This document shows positions 7,248 through 13,902 of a DNA stretch of 14,543 bases, one piece after another (position 1 is the stretch's first letter; each line of letters begins with the position of its first letter). A program made the position numbers and the translations under genes. Below the pieces are notes generated by a model, which was not told the origin of the DNA, searched no databases, and worked only from the letters and a program-made list of their open reading frames with translations. The DNA is from Gammaproteobacteria bacterium (lineage in GTDB: Bacteria; Pseudomonadota; Gammaproteobacteria; S012-40): NCBI GenBank assembly GCA_029864945.1, contig JAOTSL010000048.1, positions 1-14,543 of the forward strand, given 5' to 3'.

Positions 7248-9398
7248 ATGACCTCAACTTCAAACGAACAATATATTGGCATCACCACATCACTAACTGC
7301 TGACTTGACCCTATTAAGCATTAGCGGCGATGAAGGCATCTCAAATCTTTTTAATTTTACACTTGGGCTTGCATCTGAAGAGCAAGCAATTAAACCAGAG
7401 GATATTGTAGGCAAGCCTGTCGATTTTTGGATGATATTGGGTGACGGCAGTAAACGTAATTACAATGGTTATGTTAGCCAGTTTGTAAGTGGTTCACTTC
7501 GCCCCGATGGGTTAAGAAGCTATCAGGCTGTCGTTGTTCCCTGGCTTTGGTTTTTAAGCAAAACCTGTGATCATAAAATATTCCAAACAAAAAACGCGAA
7601 AGATATTATTGAAGATGTTTTTAAGTTTTACGGTTTTACAGATTACAAAATGAGTGTAACAAAGACCTGTTTAGTGCGCGATTACTGCGTGCAATACGGT
7701 GAATCTGCTTTTGATTTTGTAAGCCGCCTAATGGAAGAGGAAGGGATTTTTTATTACTTTGCCCACGAAGAAGGCAAACATACAATGGTATTGTCGGATA
7801 ATACCTCTAGTTTTGAAAACTGCACTGAAAATGAACTCATATATTTAGATAATATAGCCGATGAACACCTGCATTCCTGGTCACACAATCACGCTTATAT
7901 TACCGGCAAAGTAACGGCAAACAGTTACTCGTTCGAGGAGCCGAATGTAGCGCTTGTCAAAGAAGTTAGTACTATTGTGAAGCTGGACAAAGTTGATAAA
8001 TATGAGCACTACGAATATCCGTATGGCTATATTAAAACCGGTGACGCAGAGCCATTCATAAAAGCCAGAATCGAAGCAGAAGAATCTCAATATCACACGA
8101 TTGAATCGTCCGGCACTTATCGAAGTCTGAAAGTAGGCGGCAAGTTTAAAATAGAAAAGCACGAATGTTCCGCTGAAGAAGGTAAAGAATATACGATTAT
8201 CAGTATGCGGTTTGATGCATCAGAAGATGTTGGATCAAACACAGGTAGTACTCGTTCTTACTTTAATCAATTTGTTTGTGTTCCTGTTGGAGCGATACCA
8301 AGGCCTAAAAATATAACACCACGGCCACGCGTTTACGGTTTACAGACGGCGGTGGTTGTAGGCCCTTCTGGCGAAGAAATTTACACTGATAAATATGGTC
8401 GGGTAAAAGTTCAGTTTCACTGGGATCGTATTGGTAAAAAAGATGAAGAAAGTTCCTGCTGGATCCGTGTATCTCAATCGTGGGCAGGCAAAGGCTGGGG
8501 CGGTATTATTATTCCGCGAGTGTCACAGGAGGTGGTTGTCAGTTTTCTTGATGGTAACCCAGACAAACCCCTAATCACCGGCCAGGTTTATAACGCCGTT
8601 AATATGCCGCCGTATAATCTACCCGCAAACCAGACACAAAGCGGATTCAAAACTCGAAGCACAAAAGACGGCGGTTCAGCAACTTTTAATGAATTACGTT
8701 TTGAAGACAAAAAAGATTCAGAAGAAGTTTATATTCATGCGCAAAAAGACTTCAATACGGAGATAAATCAAAACCGTACAACAACAATTGAAGAAGGTGA
8801 TGATACTTATTTACTGAAAAAAGGTAACGTCATCAAAACATTAACTGAAGGTGATGTTACCACCGTACTAACCAAAGGCGATGAAGCGCATACCTTAACA
8901 GAAGGTAACCAGACTGTTGAGTTAACCAAAGGTGACCAAACAATAAGCCTAAAAGACGGTAAGCAAAACACCACGTTGGACAAAGGCGATCAATCGCTTA
9001 CGTTGATGGATGGTAGTCGTGAAATAATGTTAGCCAAAGGTGACCAAACAACAACATTGGATAAAGGGAATTACGATTTAACATTAGCCAGCGGTGATTT
9101 TACGACTAAAATTGATAGCGGAAAAAGTAGTGTTGAAGCGTCAGATAAAATCGAAAGTAAAGTTGGTGGTAACTCGTCAACTATTGACACAAGTAAAATA
9201 GAATTAAAAGTCGGTGGCAATAGTATTAAAATTGAATCTGCAGGCATTACGTTAACCTGTGGTGGTAACAGTATCAAAATGGACCCTTCCGGTATCACAC
9301 TTAAAGGTATGATGGTGAAAGTGAATGCCGATACCATGGCAGAATTAAAAGGCGGTGCAATGGTGAAAGTGCAGGGTGGAATAACCATGATCAACTAG
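7248..9398 (+). CDS. vgrG: T6SS spike protein VgrG (TssI)
   Basis: 716 residues. VgrG trimers cap the Hcp tube of the type VI secretion system and pierce the target cell. Residues 1-370 match the gp27-like base (LFNFTLGLASEE at 34-45; ESAFDFVSRLMEEEGIFYYF at 152-171). Residues about 375-450 match the gp5 OB-fold (GRVKVQFHWDR at 384-394, WAGKGWGG at 412-419, GNPDKPLITGQVYN at 436-449). Residues 510-716 are a beta-helix needle, described separately. The protein ends at GGITMIN without an extra C-terminal domain, so this is not an evolved VgrG with fused effector. The start has no visible Shine-Dalgarno (A-rich leader), yet the N-terminus fits the family. The adjacent DUF6931-like and PAAR genes make a spike module. 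Sheath, baseplate and Hcp genes are absent here, so it must rely on a T6SS elsewhere. Confidence 0.96.
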   Translation: MTSTSNEQYIGITTSLTADLTLLSISGDEGISNLFNFTLGLASEEQAIKPEDIVGKPVDFWMILGDGSKRNYNGYVSQFVSGSLRPDGLRSYQAVVVPWLWFLSKTCDHKIFQTKNAKDIIEDVFKFYGFTDYKMSVTKTCLVRDYCVQYGESAFDFVSRLMEEEGIFYYFAHEEGKHTMVLSDNTSSFENCTENELIYLDNIADEHLHSWSHNHAYITGKVTANSYSFEEPNVALVKEVSTIVKLDKVDKYEHYEYPYGYIKTGDAEPFIKARIEAEESQYHTIESSGTYRSLKVGGKFKIEKHECSAEEGKEYTIISMRFDASEDVGSNTGSTRSYFNQFVCVPVGAIPRPKNITPRPRVYGLQTAVVVGPSGEEIYTDKYGRVKVQFHWDRIGKKDEESSCWIRVSQSWAGKGWGGIIIPRVSQEVVVSFLDGNPDKPLITGQVYNAVNMPPYNLPANQTQSGFKTRSTKDGGSATFNELRFEDKKDSEEVYIHAQKDFNTEINQNRTTTIEEGDDTYLLKKGNVIKTLTEGDVTTVLTKGDEAHTLTEGNQTVELTKGDQTISLKDGKQNTTLDKGDQSLTLMDGSREIMLAKGDQTTTLDKGNYDLTLASGDFTTKIDSGKSSVEASDKIESKVGGNSSTIDTSKIELKVGGNSIKIESAGITLTCGGNSIKMDPSGITLKGMMVKVNADTMAELKGGAMVKVQGGITMIN
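8796..9122 (+). repeat. Nonapeptide repeat of the VgrG beta-helix needle
   Basis: Glycines recur exactly every nine residues thirteen times (517, 526, 535, and so on to 625) in units such as TKGDQTISL, a 27-base period in DNA. A second pattern follows: GGN(S) at residues 640, 656 and 672, exactly 16 apart. The units are diverged in DNA. Confidence 0.85.
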
Positions 9399-9408
9399 AA
9401 ACTTGGCC

Positions 9409-9439
9409 CGTCATTCCGGCCGTGTTTTAGCCGGAATCT
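9409..9439 (+). repeat. REP-like palindromic repeat, copy B
   Basis: A 31-bp element starts CGTCATTCC and ends GGAATCT. Its stem ATTCCGGC (9413-9420) pairs with GCCGGAAT (9430-9437) around a 9-base loop. It sits between vgrG and the next gene and is the inverse-oriented partner of the element at 5066-5098. As an intergenic hairpin inside a transcript it could protect the vgrG mRNA end or dampen read-through. Confidence 0.7.
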
Positions 9440-9493
9440 AGAATTATGAAACCAATAAAATGAATCTAACTTAAAGCCAGAGCCAGAAAAATA

Positions 9494-10075
9494 ATGAATA
9501 AACTCAACTTAGTAAAAACAAAAAGTCAAAGCGCTGAGAAAATTTGTAAATATGTTGATCTAGAAAAGACGACATTACCTTTGTTAAAATCAGAGCAATC
9601 ATTATCTGATTTTATTCAGTCTTTACTGCAAAACCATGCCTTAAAAGATGCTATCGGTGTTATTGCTCAAGCGCTTCCCGCACGAGAAGCCGTTTACTGG
9701 GCCAGTTTATGTGTTAAAGATATATTGGGAGACAAACCTAACCTAGATGATGCTAATGCGTTAAGAGCAGCCGATCAATGGATGGTAAAACCTAATGAGG
9801 ATGATCGGTATTTAAATCTTCATATGGCAGAAAAACTCGAATACGCAACTGCCGCCTCTTGGGTAGCAAACGCTGTTTTCTGGAGTGGTGGCAGTATTAC
9901 ACCAAAGGGTGAAGCAAAAGTAGAAGCCCCCGATGGTGTTTTTGGTAAAGCGGTTACAGGTGCAATATTATTAGCAAGTGCACATGAGGACCCAAAACAA
10001 ACACAAAATTTATATCAGCGTTTTATTAAGCGTGGTATTAACATTGCCCAGGGTGGTAAAGGCGATAATGTTTAA
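9494..10075 (+). CDS. T6SS-associated hypothetical protein, DUF6931-like
   Basis: 193 residues, soluble, no signal peptide or membrane segment. It appears mostly alpha-helical and contains LPAREAVYWASLCVKD (61-76) and an Ala/Trp-rich stretch WVANAVFWSGGS (123-134) followed by a conserved-looking TPKGEAKVEAPDG. From memory this resembles the DUF6931 proteins found between vgrG and PAAR genes; I could not verify the family. It starts 95 bp after vgrG with only a weak ribosome site and ends 40 bp before the PAAR gene. By position it could be a spike loading adaptor or chaperone (as DUF4123, DUF1795 or DUF2169 proteins are), but no function is shown by the sequence. No toxin catalytic motif is evident, although it cannot be excluded as cargo itself. 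Confidence 0.8.
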   Translation: MNKLNLVKTKSQSAEKICKYVDLEKTTLPLLKSEQSLSDFIQSLLQNHALKDAIGVIAQALPAREAVYWASLCVKDILGDKPNLDDANALRAADQWMVKPNEDDRYLNLHMAEKLEYATAASWVANAVFWSGGSITPKGEAKVEAPDGVFGKAVTGAILLASAHEDPKQTQNLYQRFIKRGINIAQGGKGDNV

Positions 10076-10115
10076 ATTTCTGTTATGCCTGCGAGTTATA
10101 TAGGAGAAAATTAAT

Positions 10116-10409
10116 ATGGGTGCACCAGCAGCAAGATTAACCGATATGCACGTATGTCCAATGATGACCGGACCAGTGCCCCATGTCGGCGGGCCGATTG
10201 TTGGGCCGGGTATGGCGACAGTTTTAATTGGTAAAATGCCAGCATCCGTTGCAGGTGATTCCTGTGTTTGTGTTGGCCCACCGGATACTATTGCAATGGG
10301 TAGCACTACCGTTTTGATTGGTAAAAAGCCAGCGGCAAAAATGGGATCAACAACAGCCCATGGCGGAACTATAATACTTGGCTGTCCAACTGTATTGCTT
10401 GGTGGTTAA
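10116..10409 (+). CDS. PAAR-domain T6SS spike tip protein
   Basis: 97 residues, a stand-alone PAAR protein that sharpens the VgrG needle and can attach effectors. The namesake Pro-Ala-Ala-Arg is at residues 4-7 (APAARLTDMH). H12, H23, H82 and C90 are likely zinc ligands, fitting the known three-His/one-Cys tip site. An internal duplication is visible as TVLIGK-x-PA at 35-43 and 65-73. The ATG has a strong AGGAG seven bases upstream. It is the last intact gene of the module and carries no C-terminal extension, so it is a pure tip without fused toxin. It would join the end of the VgrG needle encoded by the upstream gene. Confidence 0.95.
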   Translation: MGAPAARLTDMHVCPMMTGPVPHVGGPIVGPGMATVLIGKMPASVAGDSCVCVGPPDTIAMGSTTVLIGKKPAAKMGSTTAHGGTIILGCPTVLLGG

Positions 10410-10421
10410 TTTTAAAGTCTT

Positions 10422-10494
10422 AAGGAGAGTGACCACCTTGAGTGAAGTGTTAGATCGCCCTGTATCGCTAACGTTAGAAGTTAAGTTCGAGTAA
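10422..10494 (+). pseudogene. Orphan ribosome site plus 18-codon ORF after PAAR (possible 5' remnant of a lost gene)
   Basis: AAGGAG at 10422-10427, 12 bp after the PAAR stop, is followed by TTG at 10438 opening an 18-residue peptide (MSEVLDRPVSLTLEVKFE) ended by TAA at 10492-10494. An in-frame GTG at 10429 is too close to the AAGGAG to be used. The peptide looks like the start of a beta-rich protein rather than a complete product. The position is where effector or accessory genes usually follow PAAR, so a truncated gene is the simplest reading. A real micro-ORF or a chance match remains possible. Confidence 0.35.
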
Positions 10495-10973
10495 TCTGAC
10501 GTTTGTGCTTGAGCTGTAACGAGTCATCATTACTACTACTACATCAGAGCAACAGGCGCTTGGTCTTTAAAAAAGAGTAATAATTTACTTGAATTTTTTT
10601 AAAATACTACGTCAGTAAATTGAAAATATCATGGTTATTCACACCTAAAAACTGTTGACAATCTCAGTTGTAATCTCGCAATGAAAATCTCGTGTAAATT
10701 CGCGCCTATTAAAATATATAATAAAATCAATGGTTTGAGTAAGGGCTTAAATAAGCATCAATCTAACTGCAGGCTAATAGATTCGCCACTTTAGACATGT
10801 TATCCAAAAGTTATCCACAAAGTTATCTACAGGTTTTGTGAATAAAAAAATCACCTGAAATATTCAAATATGCCTTGTGGAAATAGAAAAAATCATGAAA
10901 AGAAAGAAAGTTTCAAGCTTATATTAGCTAAATATCTATATATCTTTTAATCAAATACTTTTTTGTAAATGCG
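10495..10973. other. Gene-poor AT-rich gap
   Basis: No frame here holds a convincing gene and no RNA gene is recognisable. Contents seen: an ACT-triplet run near 10529-10543; an 8-bp inverted repeat AATTTACT/AGTAAATT (10582-10589 and 10614-10621); a lone TTGACA at 10655-10660 without a matching -10; three ATCTC motifs between 10661 and 10691 without even spacing; the DnaA-box-like cluster at 10800-10831; and a very AT-rich stretch from about 10840 to 10970. Confidence 0.6.
10800..10831 (+). promoter_or_regulatory. Cluster of three DnaA-box-like 9-mers
   Basis: TTATCCAAA (10800-10808), TTATCCACA (10811-10819, a perfect consensus DnaA box) and TTATCTACA (10823-10831, one mismatch) lie in the same orientation, 11 and 12 bp apart, about one helical turn. 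A very AT-rich stretch follows. This is the arrangement of DnaA-binding sites in origins, DnaA-titrating loci or DnaA-regulated promoters. No replication gene is nearby. Confidence 0.5.
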
Positions 10974-11189
10974 TTAATAGTAAAAAACAATACTTGACGA
11001 TATCCGGTCGTTACTACGATAAGGGTAAAGCGTCGAACTATTTTCGCCAGTGCTGGAAGAGTTATAGCTGATATACCCGAGACTTAAATGAATGCCGCCT
11101 TGATATTCATAATCCAGATTAAGCCGTACAATATTGTGATTAAATTCGGCCATGCTAAACTCAGTTCGCAGCTTTATTATCCTGGACAA
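10974..11189 (-). pseudogene. C-terminal remnant of an outer-membrane beta-barrel protein
   Basis: A 71-residue frame (TTG at 11189; the frame is closed upstream by TGA at 11196-11198) ends in TAA. It reads as alternating polar/hydrophobic strands, for example NHNIVRLNLDYEYQGGIHLSLGYISY, and ends in RISSSIVFYY. A final amphipathic strand with a terminal aromatic residue is the usual signal recognised by the BAM complex in outer-membrane barrels. There is no signal peptide and only about three strands, so it cannot form a barrel alone. It lies 23 bp downstream of the NBR1-Ig gene on the same strand. I infer the 3' end of a barrel gene whose 5' part was deleted. A small standalone protein is less likely; translation is unproven. 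Confidence 0.4.
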
Positions 11190-11212
11190 ACTACCTCAAA
11201 TTCACTGGAATT

Positions 11213-12361
11213 TTATTTAACGGTAATCGAAATATTCTCACTTTTTTCTCCAATCCAGGTCTTAAATCCTCGCAACATTTGCCATTGAAAATTATATATT
11301 CCCGGTTTTAATGGTGCGATTATTTTAAAGCTGAAAGATTTTATTTCTCCGGGAAGAATTGTGTCACTGCTTTTAAGTTCAATACGGTCCACTGACCAGT
11401 TCATGGAGTTGGCCGGGTTTTGTGCGCCCAATGCGACGTGTCCTGGCGTCCAGTTTTTATCACTGGTGTTTTTAAAGGTGACGTCCACTGGGTAGATCTC
11501 ACCGCGGTTAAGTACAGTGAATAATGCGCCTAATTTTTGAGTGCCAGGTACGTTCTGGTAGACAAATTCTGCACCGGAACTGGATTTTGATTCACTGACT
11601 TCTACCATTAGTTTAGGCGTGGGTTCGCCAAACGATTTGTTACCTTTTTTCATTTGCCACTGAATAGGAAAGTGGCCAGCTTTATCAGGCGCTTTTAAGT
11701 TGAATTGAAAGGTGCCTATCTGGCCAGGTGGAATAACGGTATTTTTACCTAGTAGTTCTGTTGAGGTGTTCCAGACTTCTTGTAGAGATTTTAGCCCAAG
11801 TTTATAGTTGTTATGTCTACTCCAGGTGGATGTGCCGTTGTTTCTAAACTGGATGACTACGGCATATTCTTGGCTGGTTTCCATTTTTTCAGGCAAAAGT
11901 TGTGAGATAAACTTAACCCTGTTTGCCCTGTCTTCAACGACAATCATTTTGGCTTTGCTATTACTGCTCATGGTGTTGCCATCTTGCAGTGACTGAAATT
12001 GAATTCCGTAAATACCTGTTCGGTTTGGCGCGGTTAGTGTGATCTCAAACGTTTTACTGTTACCAGGTGGAATACGTTCATCCCTGCTGAGGGTGCCCGC
12101 TGAATACTTCCATGCGTTTTTTGCGTTGCCGGTAGTCACTAATTTAATGTTACTTGACTTTGTCCAGGTGGATGCGCCGGTATTGCTGACGGTTACTTTT
12201 GCCGTGTAAGACCTACCTACTAGCATTTTTGTTTTTATACTGACTTTGTCTATTTTTGCATCATAATTCACGGCTGCATGTAAACTGGTCGAACAGACTG
12301 CAAGCAAAAACAGTGATACCCCAACCTTGATGTAGTTAGCCCGTTTAGTTGAAATTATCAT
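11213..12361 (-). CDS. Secreted protein with three NBR1-type Ig-like domains
   Basis: With the ATG at 12361 the product has 382 residues and a classical signal peptide (MIISTKRANYIKVGVSLFLLAVCSTSLHA, 1-29). An in-frame ATG at 12439 would bury this behind 26 polar residues and lacks a ribosome site, so I prefer the shorter form, whose own site (GTGGGA, about 11 bases upstream) is also weak. Three domains follow at about 32-142, 146-256 and 267-382. Each has the NBR1 'four-tryptophan' Ig pattern: NTGASTW (60-66), NNGTSTW (174-180) and NTSDKNW (298-304), then a PPG or LPG turn (98-100, 211-213, 336-338) and a GxYxxQxQ/W-type strand. In bacteria such domains occur in exported proteins and probably bind proteins or glycans. 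No enzyme domain is present. Specific function is unknown. Confidence 0.85.
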   Translation of the reverse strand: MIISTKRANYIKVGVSLFLLAVCSTSLHAAVNYDAKIDKVSIKTKMLVGRSYTAKVTVSNTGASTWTKSSNIKLVTTGNAKNAWKYSAGTLSRDERIPPGNSKTFEITLTAPNRTGIYGIQFQSLQDGNTMSSNSKAKMIVVEDRANRVKFISQLLPEKMETSQEYAVVIQFRNNGTSTWSRHNNYKLGLKSLQEVWNTSTELLGKNTVIPPGQIGTFQFNLKAPDKAGHFPIQWQMKKGNKSFGEPTPKLMVEVSESKSSSGAEFVYQNVPGTQKLGALFTVLNRGEIYPVDVTFKNTSDKNWTPGHVALGAQNPANSMNWSVDRIELKSSDTILPGEIKSFSFKIIAPLKPGIYNFQWQMLRGFKTWIGEKSENISITVK

Positions 12362-12642
12362 GTTGTGCGAATCCCACTTATTTCGTGAATTAATTTTGTG
12401 CCTGATAGATTCAGGCAATCCATATTCTGCTTTAGCCATTAATAATGAAAAATAGCTTCAATGCTTTTCATCTTCTGACTTGTTTTTACCATAGAAAACA
12501 TAAAAATAACAGCGACTTATCGTATGAAATCAATGTGTTGTTATTGTCTTTTAGGTGATTAATAGAGACCTCTTTCACAGTTTCTTTAATCCCAAAGTGT
12601 AATGTGATGGGGTTGTCAGTTAATTCACTCACAGTAGACATG

Positions 12643-12664
12643 GTCCGGACGTAAACCTAGTTAG
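12643..12664. repeat. Short palindromes in the leader of the 125-aa gene
   Basis: A perfect GTCCGGAC palindrome (12643-12650) is followed by CCTAGTTAGG, a short inverted repeat, within the 50 bp before the small exported protein gene. They might be a regulator site in this 331-bp divergent gap; no known consensus is matched. Confidence 0.2.
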
Positions 12665-12692
12665 GTGTGGTTTATTAGAGTCTGGATAAAAA

Positions 12693-13070
12693 ATGAATAA
12701 GAAATTAACGGTTAAGTTATTGGTTTTATTGACAATAATATTTGTAAGTTCTGCGGCTAACGCTTGGTCTAAAAAAGATACTTACTGGGAGGCTGCCTAC
12801 CTCGCTACACATGTTGCTGACTGGGGACAAACACTGGATATTTCCAGCCAATGCCAATCCGGGGCATATTATGAAACCAACCCAATTATGGGAAAATGTC
12901 CTTCGTCACAAACAGTAAATGCCTATTTTATTGGTACAGCTTTGCTTCATTATGGCGCTGCCCACATGTTACCTAAAAAATACCGTCGTATGTTTCAGGC
13001 GGGTACCATGGGTATGGAGCTAAGTTATATTACTAATAATGCTAGTATCGGCTTGAATGTAAAATTCTAA
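12693..13070 (+). CDS. Small exported protein of unknown function (125 aa)
   Basis: A signal peptide at 1-24 (cleavage after ANA, before WSKKDT) gives a mature protein of about 100 residues. It has a hydrophobic central segment (about 70-90), a short conserved-looking stretch HVADWGQTLDIS (40-51), and a YYETNPIMGKCPS turn (59-71). C54 and C69 could form a disulfide. The D-x2-QT...ETNP-(I/M)-G pattern is one I associate with short, widely spread hypothetical proteins of proteobacteria and their phages, but I cannot name a family. The ATG is preceded by a weak GGA. The gene is divergent from the NBR1-Ig gene and ends at a strong terminator, so it is a single-gene unit. A membrane-associated product is possible because of the hydrophobic segment. 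Confidence 0.75.
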   Translation: MNKKLTVKLLVLLTIIFVSSAANAWSKKDTYWEAAYLATHVADWGQTLDISSQCQSGAYYETNPIMGKCPSSQTVNAYFIGTALLHYGAAHMLPKKYRRMFQAGTMGMELSYITNNASIGLNVKF

Positions 13071-13086
13071 AATATCGAATTTAAGG

Positions 13087-13120
13087 AAAACCGGGATGAC
13101 AAAATCGTCCCGGTTTTTTT
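13087..13120. terminator. Bidirectional Rho-independent terminator
   Basis: AAAACCGGGA (13087-13096) pairs with TCCCGGTTTT (13108-13117) around an 11-base loop, with Ts after it on the + strand and As before it. It serves the 125-aa gene and can also stop transcription coming from lpxH on the - strand. Confidence 0.85.
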
Positions 13121-13156
13121 ATGGTTGCGTGTTTACTATTGGATTAACTACCGGTG

Positions 13157-13891
13157 TTAACTATTGGTATTAACCCTTGGATCAATTAGCGTAGTTTCTG
13201 TGGCAGAAACTTTCAGGTAACTGGCTTTATCTCCCCAGTCGCCAAGCACAATACGCTTTGTTTTTTGTCCATCAATCTCAAACTGGTGAACACCTGGTCT
13301 ATGGGTGTGGCCGTGAATCAGGGTGTTTACACTGTATTCACGCATATATTGCTCTATGGTTGATTGGTTGGCATCCATAATACCCATGGATTTTTCTTTA
13401 GTAGAGGTCTGACTGACATCTCTAGCTTGTTTTGCCATTTCAATTCGCTGGTCCATGTTTAGGCCTAGAAAATGAGTTTGCCACTGGGGGTTTCTCACTT
13501 GTTCTCTAAATTGTAAATAGGCGTGGTCGTCCGTGCATAACAAGTCACCGTGCATGATAAGGGTAGGGTTACCATATAAATTAATCACCACAGGTTCTTC
13601 CATAATTTCACAAGCCGTTTGTTTGGCAAATTCGTTAGATATAAGGAAGTCTCGATTACCGCGAATAAAATATACAGGTATCCCGCGTTCAGACACCTGT
13701 TTTATTTCGTTCAATATAGGGTGATGCTGGGGGGTGATGCCATCATCACCCAGCCAGTATTCAAACAAGTCACCCAGAATATAAAGTGCATCGAGATCAG
13801 CTGATTGTTCCCTTAGTAACGTCAGAAAATTGTGTGCAATAGTGGGCGTTTGGTGTGACAGATGTAAATCTGAAATAAAAAGTGTGTGCAT
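13157..13891 (-). CDS. lpxH: UDP-2,3-diacylglucosamine diphosphatase LpxH
   Basis: 244 residues, close to the usual 240. LpxH hydrolyses UDP-2,3-diacylglucosamine to 2,3-diacylglucosamine 1-phosphate (lipid X) and UMP, the fourth step of lipid A synthesis, at the inner face of the cytoplasmic membrane. It is a calcineurin-like metallophosphoesterase. All metal ligands known from E. coli LpxH are present at the same numbers: D8, H10, D41, N79, H114, H195 and H197, in the motifs SDLHLS, GDLFE, GNRDF and HGHTHRPG. The start at 13891 has only a weak ribosome site. It lies 11 bp after the cyclophilin stop, so the two are probably co-transcribed; ppi-lpxH adjacency is known in gammaproteobacteria. 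No key residue is missing. Confidence 0.97.
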   Translation of the reverse strand: MHTLFISDLHLSHQTPTIAHNFLTLLREQSADLDALYILGDLFEYWLGDDGITPQHHPILNEIKQVSERGIPVYFIRGNRDFLISNEFAKQTACEIMEEPVVINLYGNPTLIMHGDLLCTDDHAYLQFREQVRNPQWQTHFLGLNMDQRIEMAKQARDVSQTSTKEKSMGIMDANQSTIEQYMREYSVNTLIHGHTHRPGVHQFEIDGQKTKRIVLGDWGDKASYLKVSATETTLIDPRVNTNS

Positions 13892-13902
13892 AAAACGTTA
13901 TC

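Noticed and set aside
7881..8162. Minus-strand reading frames inside vgrG (also 9071-9394) and inside other genes
   Set aside because: They lie opposite strongly conserved coding sequence, have no ribosome sites or recognisable protein features, and are shadows of the codon usage.
10582..10621. AATTTACT/AGTAAATT inverted repeat as a terminator of the T6SS module
   Set aside because: The stem is nearly pure A/T and not followed by a T-run, so a stable terminator is unlikely.
10661..10691. Three ATCTC motifs as an iteron-like array
   Set aside because: Spacing is uneven (12 and 14 bp) and the motif is only five bases long, so chance is sufficient.
12362..12439. Longer start for the NBR1-Ig protein (ATG at 12439)
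   Set aside because: It would place 26 polar residues before a clear signal peptide and has no ribosome site; it is still possible if annotation tools choose the longest frame.
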